This document shows positions 11,904-23,764 of a stretch of 64,000 nucleotides of DNA, piece by piece. The stretch comes from Shinisaurus crocodilurus (taxonomy: Eukaryota; Chordata; Lepidosauria; Squamata; Shinisauridae), in the NCBI GenBank assembly GCA_021292165.1, contig CM037876.1, positions 206,978,200 to 207,042,199 on the forward strand, given 5' to 3'. The stretch's first letter is position 1, and every line of letters starts with the position of its first letter. The notes under the pieces were generated by a model, which made no database searches, was not told where the DNA came from, and saw only the letters and a list, made by a program, of their open reading frames with translations. Made by a program: the position numbers and the translations under genes.

Positions 11904-12748
11904 GGAAGCATAAGCCATGCATCAAGCAAGAACTACCTGGAGGAAGTACTCTAATATTGCTGCTTGTAGTAATGGATATCATGGGTTGGAAATACAGAGT
12001 ACAGTGTTCCTGTAATAAAAGTGCAACTATGAGGGAAGCTGTTATTTTATTGTATTGGGCTTTTTAAAAATTATTGTACGCTGACCTGGAATCCATTAGG
12101 ATAAAGGGTGGTCTAGAAAATGTTTAACATAAGTGAGTAAAAGACGGTACACAAAATGAGAAAGAAAGGTGCATTCCTTTAAACGTCAACCTGAAAGTGC
12201 ATAAGAGCTGCTTATTGCTAGCACCGATTCTGTTGAAATACTATAAGGATAACTGCATTGATAGTTCTTAGGGCCAACACACAGCTGGATCTGCTGCTGT
12301 CTGGTTTCCTTTCTTTCCTTCTAACTGAAATGTACACACACACACCCATTAAGAATTTAATTGCCATGGGTGGGGGTTGTTTCAGCATTTCCCCCTGTTC
12401 TGGTACAACAATAGGCTGAGTAGTTTGGCCCAATGTTTCTTCCTTTCAGAGAAACAAGCCACTTCCCCTTTCCACTCAAGGGAACTTTTGTGATTTGTTG
12501 GCAGGGGGAATGTTTTTTTGGCTAGGTTACATATTTTTTGAAATGAGAATCCATTTACACAATATTCAAGTTTTACTTTTGGTTTTAGCTTTCCAGTTGC
12601 AAGGTTCTCTGCCACTGAAAGAGGACTGCAATCCCAACGGAGACCTTTAATCAGGGATTGTTTAAAAATGTCACATAAAAGAGGGGGGCAAAGGGTGCAA
12701 GAATCCCTTTATAAATTGGTGGAAGAACCATCAAAGCTTATTTTATGA

Positions 12749-12997
12749 GAGCCAGTGTGGTGTAGTGGTGAGAGTGTTGGACTGGGACTCGGGAGATCCG
12801 GGTTCTAGTCTCTGCTCGGCCATGAAACTCACTGGGTGACTTTGGGCCAGTCACTGACTCTCAGCCTAACCTACCTCACAGGGTTCTTGTGAGGATAAAA
12901 TGGAGAGGAGGAGGAGGAGGAGGAGGACTATGTAAGCCGCCTTGGGTTCCTTTCAGGAAAAAAGGCGGGGTATAAATATAATAAATAAAATAAATAA
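12749..12997 (+). repeat. Sauria-like SINE, full length
   Basis: tRNA-like head GAGCCAGTGTGGTGTAGTGG, box B-like GGTTCTAGTC, conserved core (ACTTTGGGCCAGTCACTGAC) and a CGCCTTGGGTTCC...AAATAAA tail. Confidence 0.9.
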
Positions 12998-13097
12998 ATT
13001 TTCTTTGATACAATAATTATATTTTGATTAAAGATACAATAAAAATACAGGATGGTAGCGGCCTGCATACAACTGGATCTGAACGTAGTATATATCA

Positions 13098-13243
13098 ACC
13101 TTCCCTAATTGGCACCCTCCAGATGTGTTTGGAGTACAACTCCCATCTTCCCCAGCCAGCAGTACCATTTCGACCTGCTGGCTGGAGATACTAGGAGTTG
13201 TACTCAAACACATCTGGAGGGTGTCAGGTTGGGGGAAACTGGC
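13098..13243. repeat. Palindromic foldback element (family A)
   Basis: Arms containing CCTCCAGATGTGTTTGGAGT and its reverse complement with a short loop. Confidence 0.75.
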
Positions 13244-13389
13244 TTAGCCCATCCTGTTAGGTATTTTCTATGTGTGGATTTAAATTGATGGAAACAGCTC
13301 TGGGAACCAATCTTGTGGAAAACACAGTGTACATAAAATAAATATTTAGGAAATTAATTATCCAGTTTTTGCAGACAACATAGGCAACT

Positions 13390-13620
13390 ATAGTGGGTGG
13401 CCATAAGATGGAGAGCCTTCTCACTAGTGGCGCCCTGGCTCTGGGAACTCCCTGCCCAGGGCAGCAGGCGAATCCTCCCTGCTGTCTTTAGGCGGCAGGT
13501 GAAACACTTATTTCAAAAAAACATTCCATTAAGTTTTGCTGGAGACTTTCTTCTTTTAATCTTAGCTGTTATGTGTTCTTGATTATTGTATGGTGATTTT
13601 ACTGGCTTGGATTTTAAGTT
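13390..13620 (+). mobile_element. L2-type LINE 3' fragment
   Basis: Degenerate translation around RAFSLVAPWLWELPAQ, the L2-like C-terminal signature, followed by AT-rich DNA. Confidence 0.65.
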
Positions 13621-14354
13621 GCTCTTTTGCTCACACAGTGTGTGTGTGATTTCTACCAAGTCCTCCCTCCATCTGCAGCCTCCCCCCATAACTCACACCA
13701 TTCCAACCCTCCCACCCATCCTCATGACTGGATTTTCAGGGTGCACAGAGAGCTGCAAAAGGAAGGGGGAGGCAGGAAAGCCCGGTTCTCTTCCATTCAT
13801 GGAAGTGAAATCAGGATCCCAGCCAATGATGTTAGGGTTTGTGTTGTTTTCAGGTTATATTTTATTGGGAATCGCTCTGGGAGCTTTGCTAGGAAGCAGT
13901 ATAAGTTTAAAATAAGCTTGGCCATGACAAAAATTCTCAAGCTAGCCTACCTCATTTACATTTTTAGTTGTGAGGCTAAAAATGAGATAACTCCATGAAT
14001 ACCACCTGGAGCTCCTCGGAGGAGGGGGGAGTACAAATGTGATAATAAATGTGTTATTCACAAGAGTCACTCCCTCACCTGGTAGCACACATGTTTTTAG
14101 ATACAATGCAAAATGGAATGCAAAATAATAATCCTTTTCTTTTTTAATGAATGGTTCTACACATTTACCTCCACTACTTAATTATATGTTTACATGGAAA
14201 TGCCAAGGTTTAGAATTAAGAATCTGAACTATTTGCTTACTTTATCAGACAAAGAATGAAAAAGGATAACAGCAGTGAATATTTTAACAAAACTTTTCAA
14301 TATAAATAGGGCTTGAAACATATTTCAGAGGCTTAGGTACCAGTACTGAACACT

Positions 14355-14450
14355 TAACAGCCCATTCCTATGCATTTTCTTTCAGAACTCAGTCCCACTG
14401 AATCAAGTGGTCCTACTTCCAAGTAAGTCTGCATAGGATTACAGGTTCCC
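14355..14450. repeat. Foldback element, CCTATGCAT ends
   Basis: Inverted ends CCATTCCTATGCAT and CTGCATAGGATTAC flank a segment with CAGTCCCACTGAATC. Related segments at 32417-32511, 34270-34355, 47465-47550, 55885-55955 and 56488-56570. Confidence 0.6.
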
Positions 14451-14748
14451 AAGTGACTGGATTTTTTTCAGCCTCATCTTTCTGTGTACAGATAATTGTT
14501 TACTCGGCAGTCAGACACTTCTATTCCCTTGAGTAGCAAAATAGTTTCCAACTGCTGTAAATGGGGAAAATAACACAGGGAACATGGCGAAACATATGAT
14601 GTATGAGATGGATACCGAAACTATGATCATGTGGGCTATGCATATCGCTTGCATTGGTGGTCACTCCCAAAGACTGGCAGTTGCCTGTACTGAACTGTGT
14701 GGAGCTACATGAACTACACTGTGCAAAGAATCTGACCTGCTAATTCAG

Positions 14749-14875
14749 GGGCGGGCAACTTGTGGCCCTCCAGATGTTGTTGAACTGCAACTCCCATCAG
14801 CATAGTCAATGGTAATAAGGGGTGATGGGAGTTGTAGTTCAAGACCATCTGGAGGGCCATATGTTCTCCCATCCC
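14749..14875. repeat. Palindromic foldback element (family A)
   Basis: Arms TGGCCCTCCAGATG and CATCTGGAGGGCCA flank ACTCCCATCA inverted sequence. Confidence 0.75.
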
Positions 14876-16189
14876 TCTGCTAGTTTATTAGCGTAAGTGC
14901 ATCTGAGAAACTAAAGTTTCCAAAACAACATTCCAATGTAACTGTACAGCAGGAGGGCTATGTGATGGCAAAAGAAAGGTGAGGCACTTCCACATAATGT
15001 GCTATCTGCATGCTGAGCCTGCCAGGCATTGACATTGTATGGTAACTGGGTGCAAGGACATGTCACAACTTAGCCTGCAGGCCATTCCTATTTTTTAAAA
15101 AGGGCCAGCTGTTGTTTTAAAGCAAATGTCCAGCCCTGGTTTTACATGAAGGGGTGATTCCACCAAGGGAGCAAAGCAGGCTTCATCAGATAAACATGTC
15201 CAGTCAGTAAGCAAGTGGCCATGATCTTATTTTCCCAAATTGGCATATATATATACCATATATATATATACCGTATATATATATGTTAATCCTCAGGCCC
15301 AGTTGCTGCTAAGCTTTTGCATGCCCCTCTTTGTGGAGTTGTTTGGGGTTTCTCCCCCAGCCCCATATAACTGACATCAAGGTATTTGGCTTATCTTCAC
15401 ATGAACTAAAAACTAAATCCCACAAATATCAAAACAGAAACAACACTAGGGACTTTTCCTGGCCTCCTGCATAGAAATAAACATTTGAATTCAGTAACAA
15501 CCCAGGTTATAACAGGGTATCGGGTGACCTGAGCAAGACCACATCTTAACGCTAGCAATGCTTTGAGATTGTGATGTGTTAATTTTAATAGCGCACTATT
15601 GTCACAACACAACAGTGTTTTAGTTCAATAACAACACTGTGGGTTCCATACAAACTATCATCTCAATACAGTCAAATGCTATTAACTATCCTACACAGCT
15701 GATTACTTAGGGCTATTTCACAAGAACCTTTTAGCATGTTTGAATTTGGGTTAAGAGTAGTCATGAAGGAGTCATGTGATGGCTTCAGCATAAGCCCAAT
15801 TCCCAGGTTAATTCACAATACCACAGCCTTCCCTAACCTGTTGCCCTTCAGATGTGCTGGACTACAACTCCCATCATCCCAAGTTGAAGAGAAGACTGCA
15901 TCACCTTGCTCCCACTCAACCCACTTTCAGTAGTATTACATCTGTGCAGTAAATACTAGTTGAATCCCTATTCAAACATGTGATGAAACAATCGCACAAC
16001 CAATTGAGCAAGCTCCAATTTGCTTAACACAAATTCTCAATATGTCCTTAAAACCATTTGAGCCTTTTCCTGCAGAGAACAAGATATAATATATTGTCTC
16101 CTTAAGTTCTCACACCATTTTCTAATTGATACAGTGTTTACAATTATGATCACAATAAATCATCATAAAAAGCCACATCTGTAATACTG

Positions 16190-16765
16190 AATACAGTTCT
16201 GGTCATCCCATCTCAAGGATACAACAGCACTGGAAAAGGTACAAAAAGATTAAGTGAAATTATCAGGAGGTAGGAGCACCTATGACAAAAGGTTAAAGCA
16301 GTTGAGGTTTTTTTAGTTTAGGAAAAAGATGATGAAGGGGGCATGATAGAGTTTATAAAATTATGAATGGTGTGGAGAAAATGAATAATAGTATCACTCA
16401 GGGTCACCCAACAAAAGTGATAGTCAGTAGATCCAGTACAGGCAAAGGGAAATACTATTTCACACACATAGTCATGTGATGCTTGGAGTTTGTTGCCACA
16501 GATAATGTTAATGCTGGCTGGTTTAGACAGACCTATCCTGCATGAAAGCTACCATCAGTTATCAGTCATAAGTAACAGCAGCTAAATGGTAGGTACCTCC
16601 AGATTCAGAAGCAGTATACCTCTGAATCCCAGCTGCCCAGGAGACAACACCCTGTGAGCTTCCCAGGGGCAATCTCCTTGACCTCTGTGGGAAACAGGAT
16701 GCCAGACTAAATGGACTTTCAGTCTGATCCAGCAGGTCTTTTCTCACGTTCTTTCAGTGCCCGCA
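16190..16765 (+). mobile_element. CR1-type LINE 3' fragment, degenerate
   Basis: The translated remnants follow the order of the CR1 C-terminus (viral-type motifs absent, many stops). It ends with TAAATGGACTTTCAGTCTGA and CCAGCAGGTC, typical of the 3' region of lizard CR1 copies. Similar to 53460-53792. Confidence 0.6.
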
Positions 16766-17081
16766 TTACATAGGTTCTGTGTACTGCTAAGCGCTTTTGC
16801 AAGGAAAAAAAGAGATGCTGAGAAGTTTCTTGCTCAAAGCCACCTGCGAAGTAAAGCTCAAGGCTTTCTTAGGATCGAAAGCCAGTGAGCATTCCCAACC
16901 CTGCATCATTACATCCGTGAGTCACAGCAGAGAGTACTTCAAGACAACGAAAACTGAAGCACGACAGAATCGCCCTAATATATCTGCACCACTATAATAA
17001 ACTGGTACAGCACCAGATCGCCCGTAAGATCGTAGCAGGTACTAAAGTACCATAGGCGCCCAATATGACACGATAAAGCAA

Positions 17082-17218
17082 CCCTTCCCCAACCGGCCGC
17101 CCTCCAGATGTCTTGGACTACAACTCCCATCAACCCCCAGCCAGCATGCCCAATCATTAGGAATGATGGAAGCTGTAGCCCAAAACATCTGGACGGCACC
17201 AGGTCGGGGAAAGTTGCG
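17082..17218. repeat. Palindromic foldback element (family A)
   Basis: Inverted arms with CTTCCCCAACCGG and a CCAGGTCGGGGAAAG end, about 225 bp upstream of the CARS1 promoter on the intron side. Confidence 0.75.
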
Positions 17219-17443
17219 ATAAGGCGTCCTCAACCGACGGCGCCTGAACATAGGACCCAGGGGTAAGGCGCCGGGTGGGGGAATCGATTTGTATGGGTTA
17301 CTAGTCTACTTTGATCATTAGGAAACCGCGGTATCGCTCAATATGACATGACAATGGAACGCCGTGACGCCCCTCCTCACGCCCAGCCCCGATCTATCTT
17401 TTAAAGGGCCACCTCGCCCGGAACCCAAGAGCGCCAGGCTCAC

Positions 17444-17456
17444 CGGCAGCTGCCAT
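17444..17456 (-). CDS. CARS1: CARS1 first coding exon (13 nt)
   Basis: Minus-strand ATGGCAGCTGCCG followed by a GTGAGC donor. It encodes M-A-A-A plus one base and so ends in phase 1, exactly what the exon at 4231-4476 needs. It lies in a CpG-rich promoter with ETS-type sites, typical of a housekeeping aminoacyl-tRNA synthetase gene. Human CARS1 also begins with a very short coding exon. CARS1 charges tRNA-Cys with cysteine in the cytosol. The assignment depends on the second exon. Confidence 0.8.
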
Positions 17457-17640
17457 CCCGGCTCTTCCCTTCTTCCTCAATCTCTTGTCAGCCTCCGAGC
17501 TGCCTCACAGGCTGATGCAACCAACAGCGTGTCCGGAAGCGCAGCTCCGCCTCGAATCGTCACTTCCGGCAGGCGCGGGGTAGCCTGGCAACGCGTGGAA
17601 GCATCTCTACAGGCAAAATAGAGTCACGTGGCTGCCCCCA
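17457..17640 (-). promoter_or_regulatory. CARS1: CARS1 5'UTR and promoter
   Basis: GC-rich segment upstream of the CARS1 ATG. It has two ETS-type cores (CCGGAA at 17533 and CTTCCGG at 17563-17569), a CACGTG E-box at 17625-17630 and no TATA box. This is a typical housekeeping layout. The transcription start probably lies within about 100 nt of the ATG. Confidence 0.65.
17513..17521 (-). promoter_or_regulatory. ATF4-type amino acid response element (CARE)
   Basis: Minus-strand GTTGCATCA matches the C/EBP-ATF composite response element consensus, and lies 57-65 nt upstream of the CARS1 ATG. Many cytosolic aminoacyl-tRNA synthetase genes are ATF4 targets during amino acid stress, so the position makes functional sense. 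A 9-nt match alone is weak. Confidence 0.55.
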
Positions 17641-18004
17641 TGATGGCCCACATTCGCTTATTGACCAGGAGCGGCAAATTGTTGTCCTTAGTTTTGGACC
17701 ATTTTGTTCCCGGGGGGGGGGGGATTTCAGGGCTGCCATATTTTGCTAGTGTGTGCGCAAGAGTATAGTAGCTTTCCTTTCTCACCCAGCTATAACTACA
17801 GACAGTGGTGGACCTACATTTTTGGGGCCCTGAACTGAAGCTTGAACTATTATGGGGGCCCCTTCGCAATCAGCAACTAGGTCTGGGTAACCACTGTTAT
17901 CTTCTTCAATGGGGTTGTTCCATGACAGATCACCACAATTTTTTAAAAAATTTAACCACTACATCTCATATTTTGATCAAAATTGCTGTACTGGATTATT
18001 TTTT

Positions 18005-18545
18005 GTTCTTATTAATTTTATTTATATACCGCTCAACAGCCAAGCTCTCTGGGTGGTTCACAACAATCCATAAAAACATGCAATGCAATATACAATAAAA
18101 ACATTATACAAAATTTAAAAACCAGATTTAAAAATGACATGCATAGATAAAACAAGAAATGCAATGAGACCAATTAAAAAGTAACCACCCCACCATGCAC
18201 TATTTAGAGTTAAAAGCCTCAATATAGAGGGCAGTCTTAACCTGACGCGGAAAAGATTGTAGAGTTGGTGCCAGATGGGCCTCAGGAGGGAGCTTGTTCT
18301 AGAGTTAGGGGGCTACCACAGAGAAGGCCCTCCCCCTTGTCACCGCCCTCCGAGCCTCCCTTGGAGGTGGCAACCAGATAAAGGCCCCAGATGTTGAGCT
18401 TAGTGTCCGAGTAAATTGTGGTTGGGAGAAGCGTTCCAAGCCGTGTAGGGCTTTAAAGGTTAAGACCAGCACCTTGAATCAGGCTCGGAAGCATACAGGC
18501 AGCCAAACGGGCCAGCGGGCCAAGACTGGTGTTATGTGTCCCGAA
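18005..18545 (-). mobile_element. L2-type LINE 3' fragment
   Basis: Contains the recurring GCTACCACAGAGAAGGCCC and TAGGGCTTTAAAGGT signatures on the plus strand. Degenerate. Confidence 0.65.
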
Positions 18546-18779
18546 CTTCTGGTTCCACTACTAAGTCTGGCTGCATGTCAAAGTCACTGGTGTGAATAAA
18601 AAATTCCTATCCGTTATAGTTTTCGAATTATGGGGGGATGAAAATTAGGGGAATGTTATATACATGCATGATGCATCATAGAATGATGAAATAAATGTTA
18701 ATAGTGTTTTAATATTTATAATGATTTTATATTAAATATATTTACAATGAAACATCCTTAATTTGAACGTTTTTTCGTT

Positions 18780-19440
18780 TACGGCTAGCCGGGCTGCAGC
18801 TCTGGGGCCACTCCCATCCGCGGCTTCGCCGGGCTTGCGTGGGAGAACTTCTCCCGGGACTGGCAACTCCTGCTGGGGCTCGTAGCCAAGCCAGCTGGCC
18901 TTGCCCACCCGGGCTGCAGGTGTGCCTGAGCACTGCAGCCCCCTGCACATGTCTGAAGACAAGCCAGCGCCCGGCCTGGCACCGCAGCTTTGCCTGCAAG
19001 TGCTTCGTGGAGACGATGAGATATCCGCCGTGCACAGGAGCCCCTGCACAGCCGCCGCTCCCTGCCAGTGCAGCTTCCCCAGCCCACCTCGCAGCCCCCA
19101 CGCCAACCAAGAGTGCGGTGCTGCCTGGCCCCTTCCTCATTCGATAGGCACGGGCCCTTCCTGCCTTCAGCATGGGGAGTTGGCAAAGCGGCAGCCTGCA
19201 TTTCAGGGTCGTTGTAAGCAAGGTGTGCAAGAGCTTGTGGGCGAAGAAGCGACGCTTCACGCCCTGCACATGCCACAGGCAGCCTCTACACCCGATGCCA
19301 GGCTACTCCAGGGCAGGCTGAGAGCCATCTCGGCGGGGTGGATCCCCAAGGGCCAGCCCCCTCCAGAGCAGGTAGACACGAGCAGCCACCACAACCTCGA
19401 CCACCTGCAGCTTCCTGCATGGAATAGACCCAAAAATTTT
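18780..19440. other. GC-rich block of unknown origin
   Basis: About 660 bp of sharply higher GC content than its AT-rich flanks, open in several frames on both strands (for example 18901-19509 plus, 18742-19269 minus). The translations are rich in Ala, Gly, Pro, Cys and Arg and match no family I recognise. It could be a processed pseudogene or an internal part of a transposon. Confidence 0.4.
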
Positions 19441-19462
19441 AAGCAATGTGCACTCAAGTCGC

Positions 19463-20076
19463 TGTGGCGTAACCCCACAATTCAGTTCCCTGGTGTATGT
19501 CTGCATTAGTATGTTTTTAGTGCGTATAGAATGTTGGACTGAGTGGGTGTGGTTTGTGATGTCTTGGAAAAGGTGGGGGGAGGAGTATATAAGGAGTGTT
19601 TGAGTTAGTGTGTTGGGAGTGTGTTGAGTTTGGGAGTTAGGTTAGTTGGGTTATTCGTGTCTTGTCTGTCAGGAGTTTTGAGAGAAATCAGTGCTTGTAT
19701 GAGGAGTGAAAGTATTTAGAGTTATAGGGACTTAGGTTAATTACAAAGTGTTTGGTGTAGGCAGGTTTAAATATATTTTCTGGAACTAAGATTTTGAGAA
19801 TTAAAATAAACTTATTTTTATTTTGTTTGCTACCCAAATCCTACATGTCAGCTTGGCGTTATTATCCTGCATTACTATAAACCTACACACACACCTTTGT
19901 ACTACCCACAGTATCATAGATTTAAAATAGATCCTTAATAACCAGTATTAATATTTTCCCTCATTAGTAGGGGAAAGGTTTCATTTGACCCTCCCCTCAG
20001 GTTTTTAAGTGTTGATGCTTAGCCTGAGAAGGGTTTATGTGCCTGGTCCTAAAGTGTAAGGTACCGTGTCGTCACA
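19463..20076 (+). mobile_element. Solo LTR, family 1, plus orientation
   Basis: 614 bp beginning TGTGGCG and ending CGTCACA, flanked on both sides by GTCGC (19458-19462 and 20077-20081). A TATATAA box at 19586-19592 and AATAAA at 19805-19810 sit where an LTR promoter and poly(A) signal are expected. No internal retroviral genes are present. It is an old endogenous retrovirus reduced to one LTR. Confidence 0.85.
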
Positions 20077-20415
20077 GTCGCTTCTGGGGCCCCTCTGGGA
20101 TTAGGGGCCCTGAAGCTTAAGCTTCATTAGTTTCATAGTAGATCCGCCTGTGGTTCCAGAACATAATAAATACATTGTAAGATTAAACAATATTTTTTTA
20201 AAAGGGAAAGTTTTCTAACACACCGTCCTCCTTAGAAGCCAGGAAAGGAAAGACGATTGCAGAGTAAATTAATGCAGCATACATTATACATGCAGTCTGC
20301 ACAGAAAAGCCTTCATCAATGTGCTTGATGAAGTACATGGGGGGGGGGGGGTGTCACTCCGGCAGCGATCCTTGGTGCAAGAACAGGCATGTTAAAAGTG
20401 ATGGAAATTGTAATA

Positions 20416-20665
20416 CAGTCATGCCTTGGATTGAGAGCATAATTTGTTCCGGAAACGTGCTTGTAATCCAAATCACTCTTATATCAAAACGAAATTACCC
20501 CAAAAAAATTTGTACAGAGACTTTTAATTTAAGCCGTACTACAGTACTTGTATTGCAAGACGTCACTTGTATATCAAGTCAATTTTTTTAAAATAAATAT
20601 TTAAACATTTGCTTGTCTTGCAAAACGCTCTCAAACCAAGTTACTTGCAATCCAAGGTATTACTG
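20416..20665. mobile_element. Tigger-like MITE, copy 1
   Basis: Terminal inverted repeats (CAGTCATGCCTTGGATTG and CAATCCAAGGTATTACTG) flanked by TA on both sides, as in Tc1/mariner elements. No transposase. Three more copies at 25956, 49206 and 55224. Confidence 0.85.
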
Positions 20666-21023
20666 TACAGTGTATTGCCTGCTTAAATGAACGAGGTAAT
20701 GCAACCACTAGTTACAGTGGGAGGAAAGGGTTAATTTAACAATCCCCAGGGTGCATGTTTTGTAACCCCTACTTCTGGCCTCTCTGTGGCCAGCTCTCTT
20801 TCTCTCTGCCTCTCCAACCTGATGGATGCACGGTCTGAGCTGGCTTCCAGCAAGTGCATAACACCAAAGACACTAATATGCTTATATGCATCCTGCATAT
20901 ATGAATAAATGGACTGTAAGTAAAACTAATAAATATCTTTATTAGTTTTAAACCTTGTATGGACAATCCATTCCTTTTAAGAACCTTTAGCAGGGTTTAG
21001 CAACCCACGTGGTGATATATATT

Positions 21024-21195
21024 TCATAGATTTCATAGATAGAGTTGGAAGGAGCCTACAAGGCTATCGAGTCCAACCCGCTGCTCAGTGCAGGAAACTA
21101 GAGGACGGGTCTCCCATCCAAGTAATAACCAGGCCTGACCCTGCTTAGCTTTCCACGCCCAGACAAGCTGAGCCAGCGTAAGCCACAGGCCTGTA
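21024..21195 (-). repeat. 5S-rRNA-derived SINE with CR1-like tail, copy 3
   Basis: Same architecture as the copy at 11726, with only scattered differences. Confidence 0.8.
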
Positions 21196-21897
21196 GATAA
21201 CCAGTTTCAATAAGCAGGCTGCGCATAAGGGGGGAAAAGCTGCTTCATCTTAACCAGTATAGGACCGACTCCTCTCCATATCCTTCAACAAAAAGTACCC
21301 AAGCGTATCTGCATTTTCATCCAAGAAATGTTGGACGGTATGCAGGGCCGGTGCAAGGCAGCTTGGTGCCCTAGGCAAGATCAGATATTTAGCGCCCCCC
21401 CTTCCCACTTGAGTCCTCCCTCCCTCCCTCCAGCCCTATGCCCATTATGAAATAAATTTCCCTCCCTGGGAACTGCTGAGCCCCATAGAAAAACTTTGTG
21501 GACTTTGAGACTTTTCCTTTGTGTTCACGCGGAAAGCAAAGAGGCAACATCAGCCCAGCTATGCCAGGAACTCCCAAGGGCCTTCTCCTACTCCATATAT
21601 ATAATATATATATATATATATTTGTAAAAGCCTGTCTTCTCCTGCGGGCAGCACAAGGGATATGAAAAAAGGATATAAGAGAGGTGTGGTGGCGCTACCT
21701 GTGAGGAATAGAGACAAAAGGGCGTCTTGCAGCCTGTCCTACCTCGCAGGGTGGAGGTGCTTTACGGAACTTGCTGCTTCCCCTCCTCTCTCCATCACTT
21801 TGTTGCAATATTTCTTTATCAGAATAATGTATATTATCCTGTCTTTCCCTTTACCAGTCTAGTGCTCAAGGCAGACAACAATATTCAAAGAACAGTA

Positions 21898-21998
21898 AAG
21901 CAAACATCAACAGCTCAGGGCACAATCCTAACTGGCTGGGGAATGCTGGGAGTTGTAGGACTCCCCCCCCCTTCAAACACGCGTAGGATTGCATCCTA
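21898..21998. repeat. Foldback element (family B), partial
   Basis: GGCACAATCCTAACTGG and GGGAATGCTGGGAGTTGTAG with CGTAGGATTGCATCC at the right. Family of the copy at 27632. Confidence 0.6.
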
Positions 21999-22149
21999 AA
22001 AGCATTTAAAACCAAAACACAGAAACAGCATGGTAAATAATTAAAACATTGGAGCCCCAGCTAGCTTAAAATATCTTTCCCTCCCTCCTTGGTTGCTGGA
22101 AATAACTGCTTTCAGGGGAGTTGAGCTGAGGCGCACGCCGGGAGGGAGG

Positions 22150-22295
22150 GAAGGCGAAGGAGGTGTTTGCAGGTGCATCCCGTGGGAAGGCGAAGGAGGT
22201 GTTTGCAGGTGCATCCCCTGGGAAGGCGAAGGAGGTGTTTGCAGGTGTATCCTTCCCCGCCGCCCACCACTCCTGGTAAGCCCACCACTCCTGGT
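22150..22295. repeat. 36-bp minisatellite, three units, plus an 18-bp doublet
   Basis: Units with GGGAAGGCGAAGGAGGTG and TTTGCAGGTGCATCC repeat three times (about 22150-22256). CCCACCACTCCTGGTAA then occurs twice. It is inside the hAT element. Confidence 0.85.
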
Positions 22296-23320
22296 AACGG
22301 CGCGAACAAACTTGTAAAATACGCATTTTAGCCATTTTAGCGCTGGATTGCGTTTCTGGCGCCCCCTTTAGCCCAGCGCCCTAGGCAGCCGCCTAGTTGG
22401 CCTAATGGTAGCACCGGCCCTGACGGTATGACCACCGCAACGCCATGGAGCCGACTCTTCAGCTGGGCTCGTTCTACATTAGCATCTTAAATTAGTTCAG
22501 ACTCCTAGAAGCTGAGCGGGGACAGTAGCCCAAAAGCTAAAATCCTCCTTTCGTAGGATCCTTTTCAAAGGAGGCTCCTTCTCTATGAAAAAACAGATGT
22601 TGCCCCTTCTAGAAGAATTGCCAATGAACATGTCTGAATCCGAAGTTTTAGAGCCAGCTTAGCAATGTAGAGCAAAATAGAGCTCCAAGTTTAAAAGGCT
22701 TTGACAAATCTTTTGTTTATATGAGTAGCCTATTTTCTTTGATGGTTTCCAATCTGTTATGTTTAAAAAAAAAAGCCCTCCTTGAATTCATGTGCTCTAG
22801 TCTGGTGTGATAGATTTAAGTTCAAACCCACCCTATATGCCTAAATATTCTGAAATGTTCCCATCCTAAATTGGAATGGGTGGGGTTCAGTTACCTTGGC
22901 CAGCAACATACCCTCCCTAGCAAGCCTTAAGAGAGCACCGTCTAGCTCTTAATACATCCTGAAAGGTTTTGTAACTCGGCTAAGACTGACACTGCAGACT
23001 TAAACATCAAAGTCAGTGTCTCTTTTTTCTCCTCTCTACCCCCACCCCCCCATTTTTGCTGGTGAAGAGATCTTGAAAGCTTGCACACAATGTTGTGCAT
23101 ATCAGTTGGTCCTAAGAAAAGGTGTTGCCTGACCATGGATTTTGGAATTTCTTTTATGGACCAGCATGGCTTACTTTTCTGTGCAAGTCTGGTCAGGTGA
23201 GTTGTGCCATGATACTTCCGTGTAATGGATACAGAATTGTGAGAAATATCCATTGCTTTCGTTGTGACCCTAAGCTCCAGTAAATGGAAGCATGTCATTT
23301 GTAGATTGTTAGGACTGAAT

Positions 23321-23555
23321 GTTTATTTATTTATTTAATTTATACCCCGCCTTTTTTCCTGAAAGGAACCCAAGGCGGCTCACACAATCCTCCTCCTCCT
23401 CCATTTTATCCTCACAGCAACCTTGTGAGGTAGGTTAGGCTGAGAGTCAGTGACTGGCCCAAAGTCACCCAGTGAGTTTCATGGCCGAGCGGGGACTAGA
23501 ACCCGGATCTCCCGAGTCCCAGTCCAGCACTCTAACCACTACGCTACACTGGCTC
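23321..23555 (-). repeat. Sauria-like SINE, full length
   Basis: Reverse complement of the same consensus as 12749-12997. Confidence 0.9.
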
Positions 23556-23764
23556 TACATTCTGAATTCTTACATTCTGAGCTGTTTACGATGTAATTGA
23601 CTCATCTACATCTTCCTTGTTCTATTGATAACCTTCTTTAACTGCAATATCCAGAATGGGATATCATTTCCCCCTAAAATGGAGGCCTTAAAATGCAGTT
23701 TGGAGTGATCATGAGAGCTGGTGACTAAGAGCATGAGTTGGAAAGTCCCCACCCACTTCAAAAT

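Larger units (their letters stand above)
4477..17443 (-). other. CARS1: CARS1 intron 1
   Basis: About 13 kb between the two CARS1 exons, filled with SINE, L2, LINE and palindromic elements listed separately. Bases 4500-7600 contain only short AC runs and unassigned AT-rich sequence. Bases 14876-15800 hold AT dinucleotide runs (around 15247-15286) and unassigned DNA. Confidence 0.6.
17811..20152. mobile_element. Probable hAT-like element split by later insertions
   Basis: Left end CAGTGGTGGACCTAC and right end GTAGATCCGCC are inverted. Sub-terminal GGGGCCCTGAA and AGGGGCCCTGAAGC also pair. Inside lie an L2 fragment, a GC-rich block and a solo LTR. No clean 8-bp duplication was found, so this is tentative. 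Confidence 0.45.
21343..22422. mobile_element. Non-autonomous hAT element, 1.08 kb
   Basis: A perfect 12-bp terminal inverted repeat (CAGGGCCGGTGC) and a perfect 8-bp duplication ACGGTATG at 21335-21342 and 22423-22430. Sub-terminal GCCCTAGGCA motifs also pair. No transposase frame. A minisatellite lies near the right end. Confidence 0.93.

Noticed and set aside
18901..19509. 202-codon plus-strand frame as a host gene
   Set aside because: Runs into the solo LTR, has equally long antisense frames and no recognised domain. Kept only as a GC-rich block of unknown origin.
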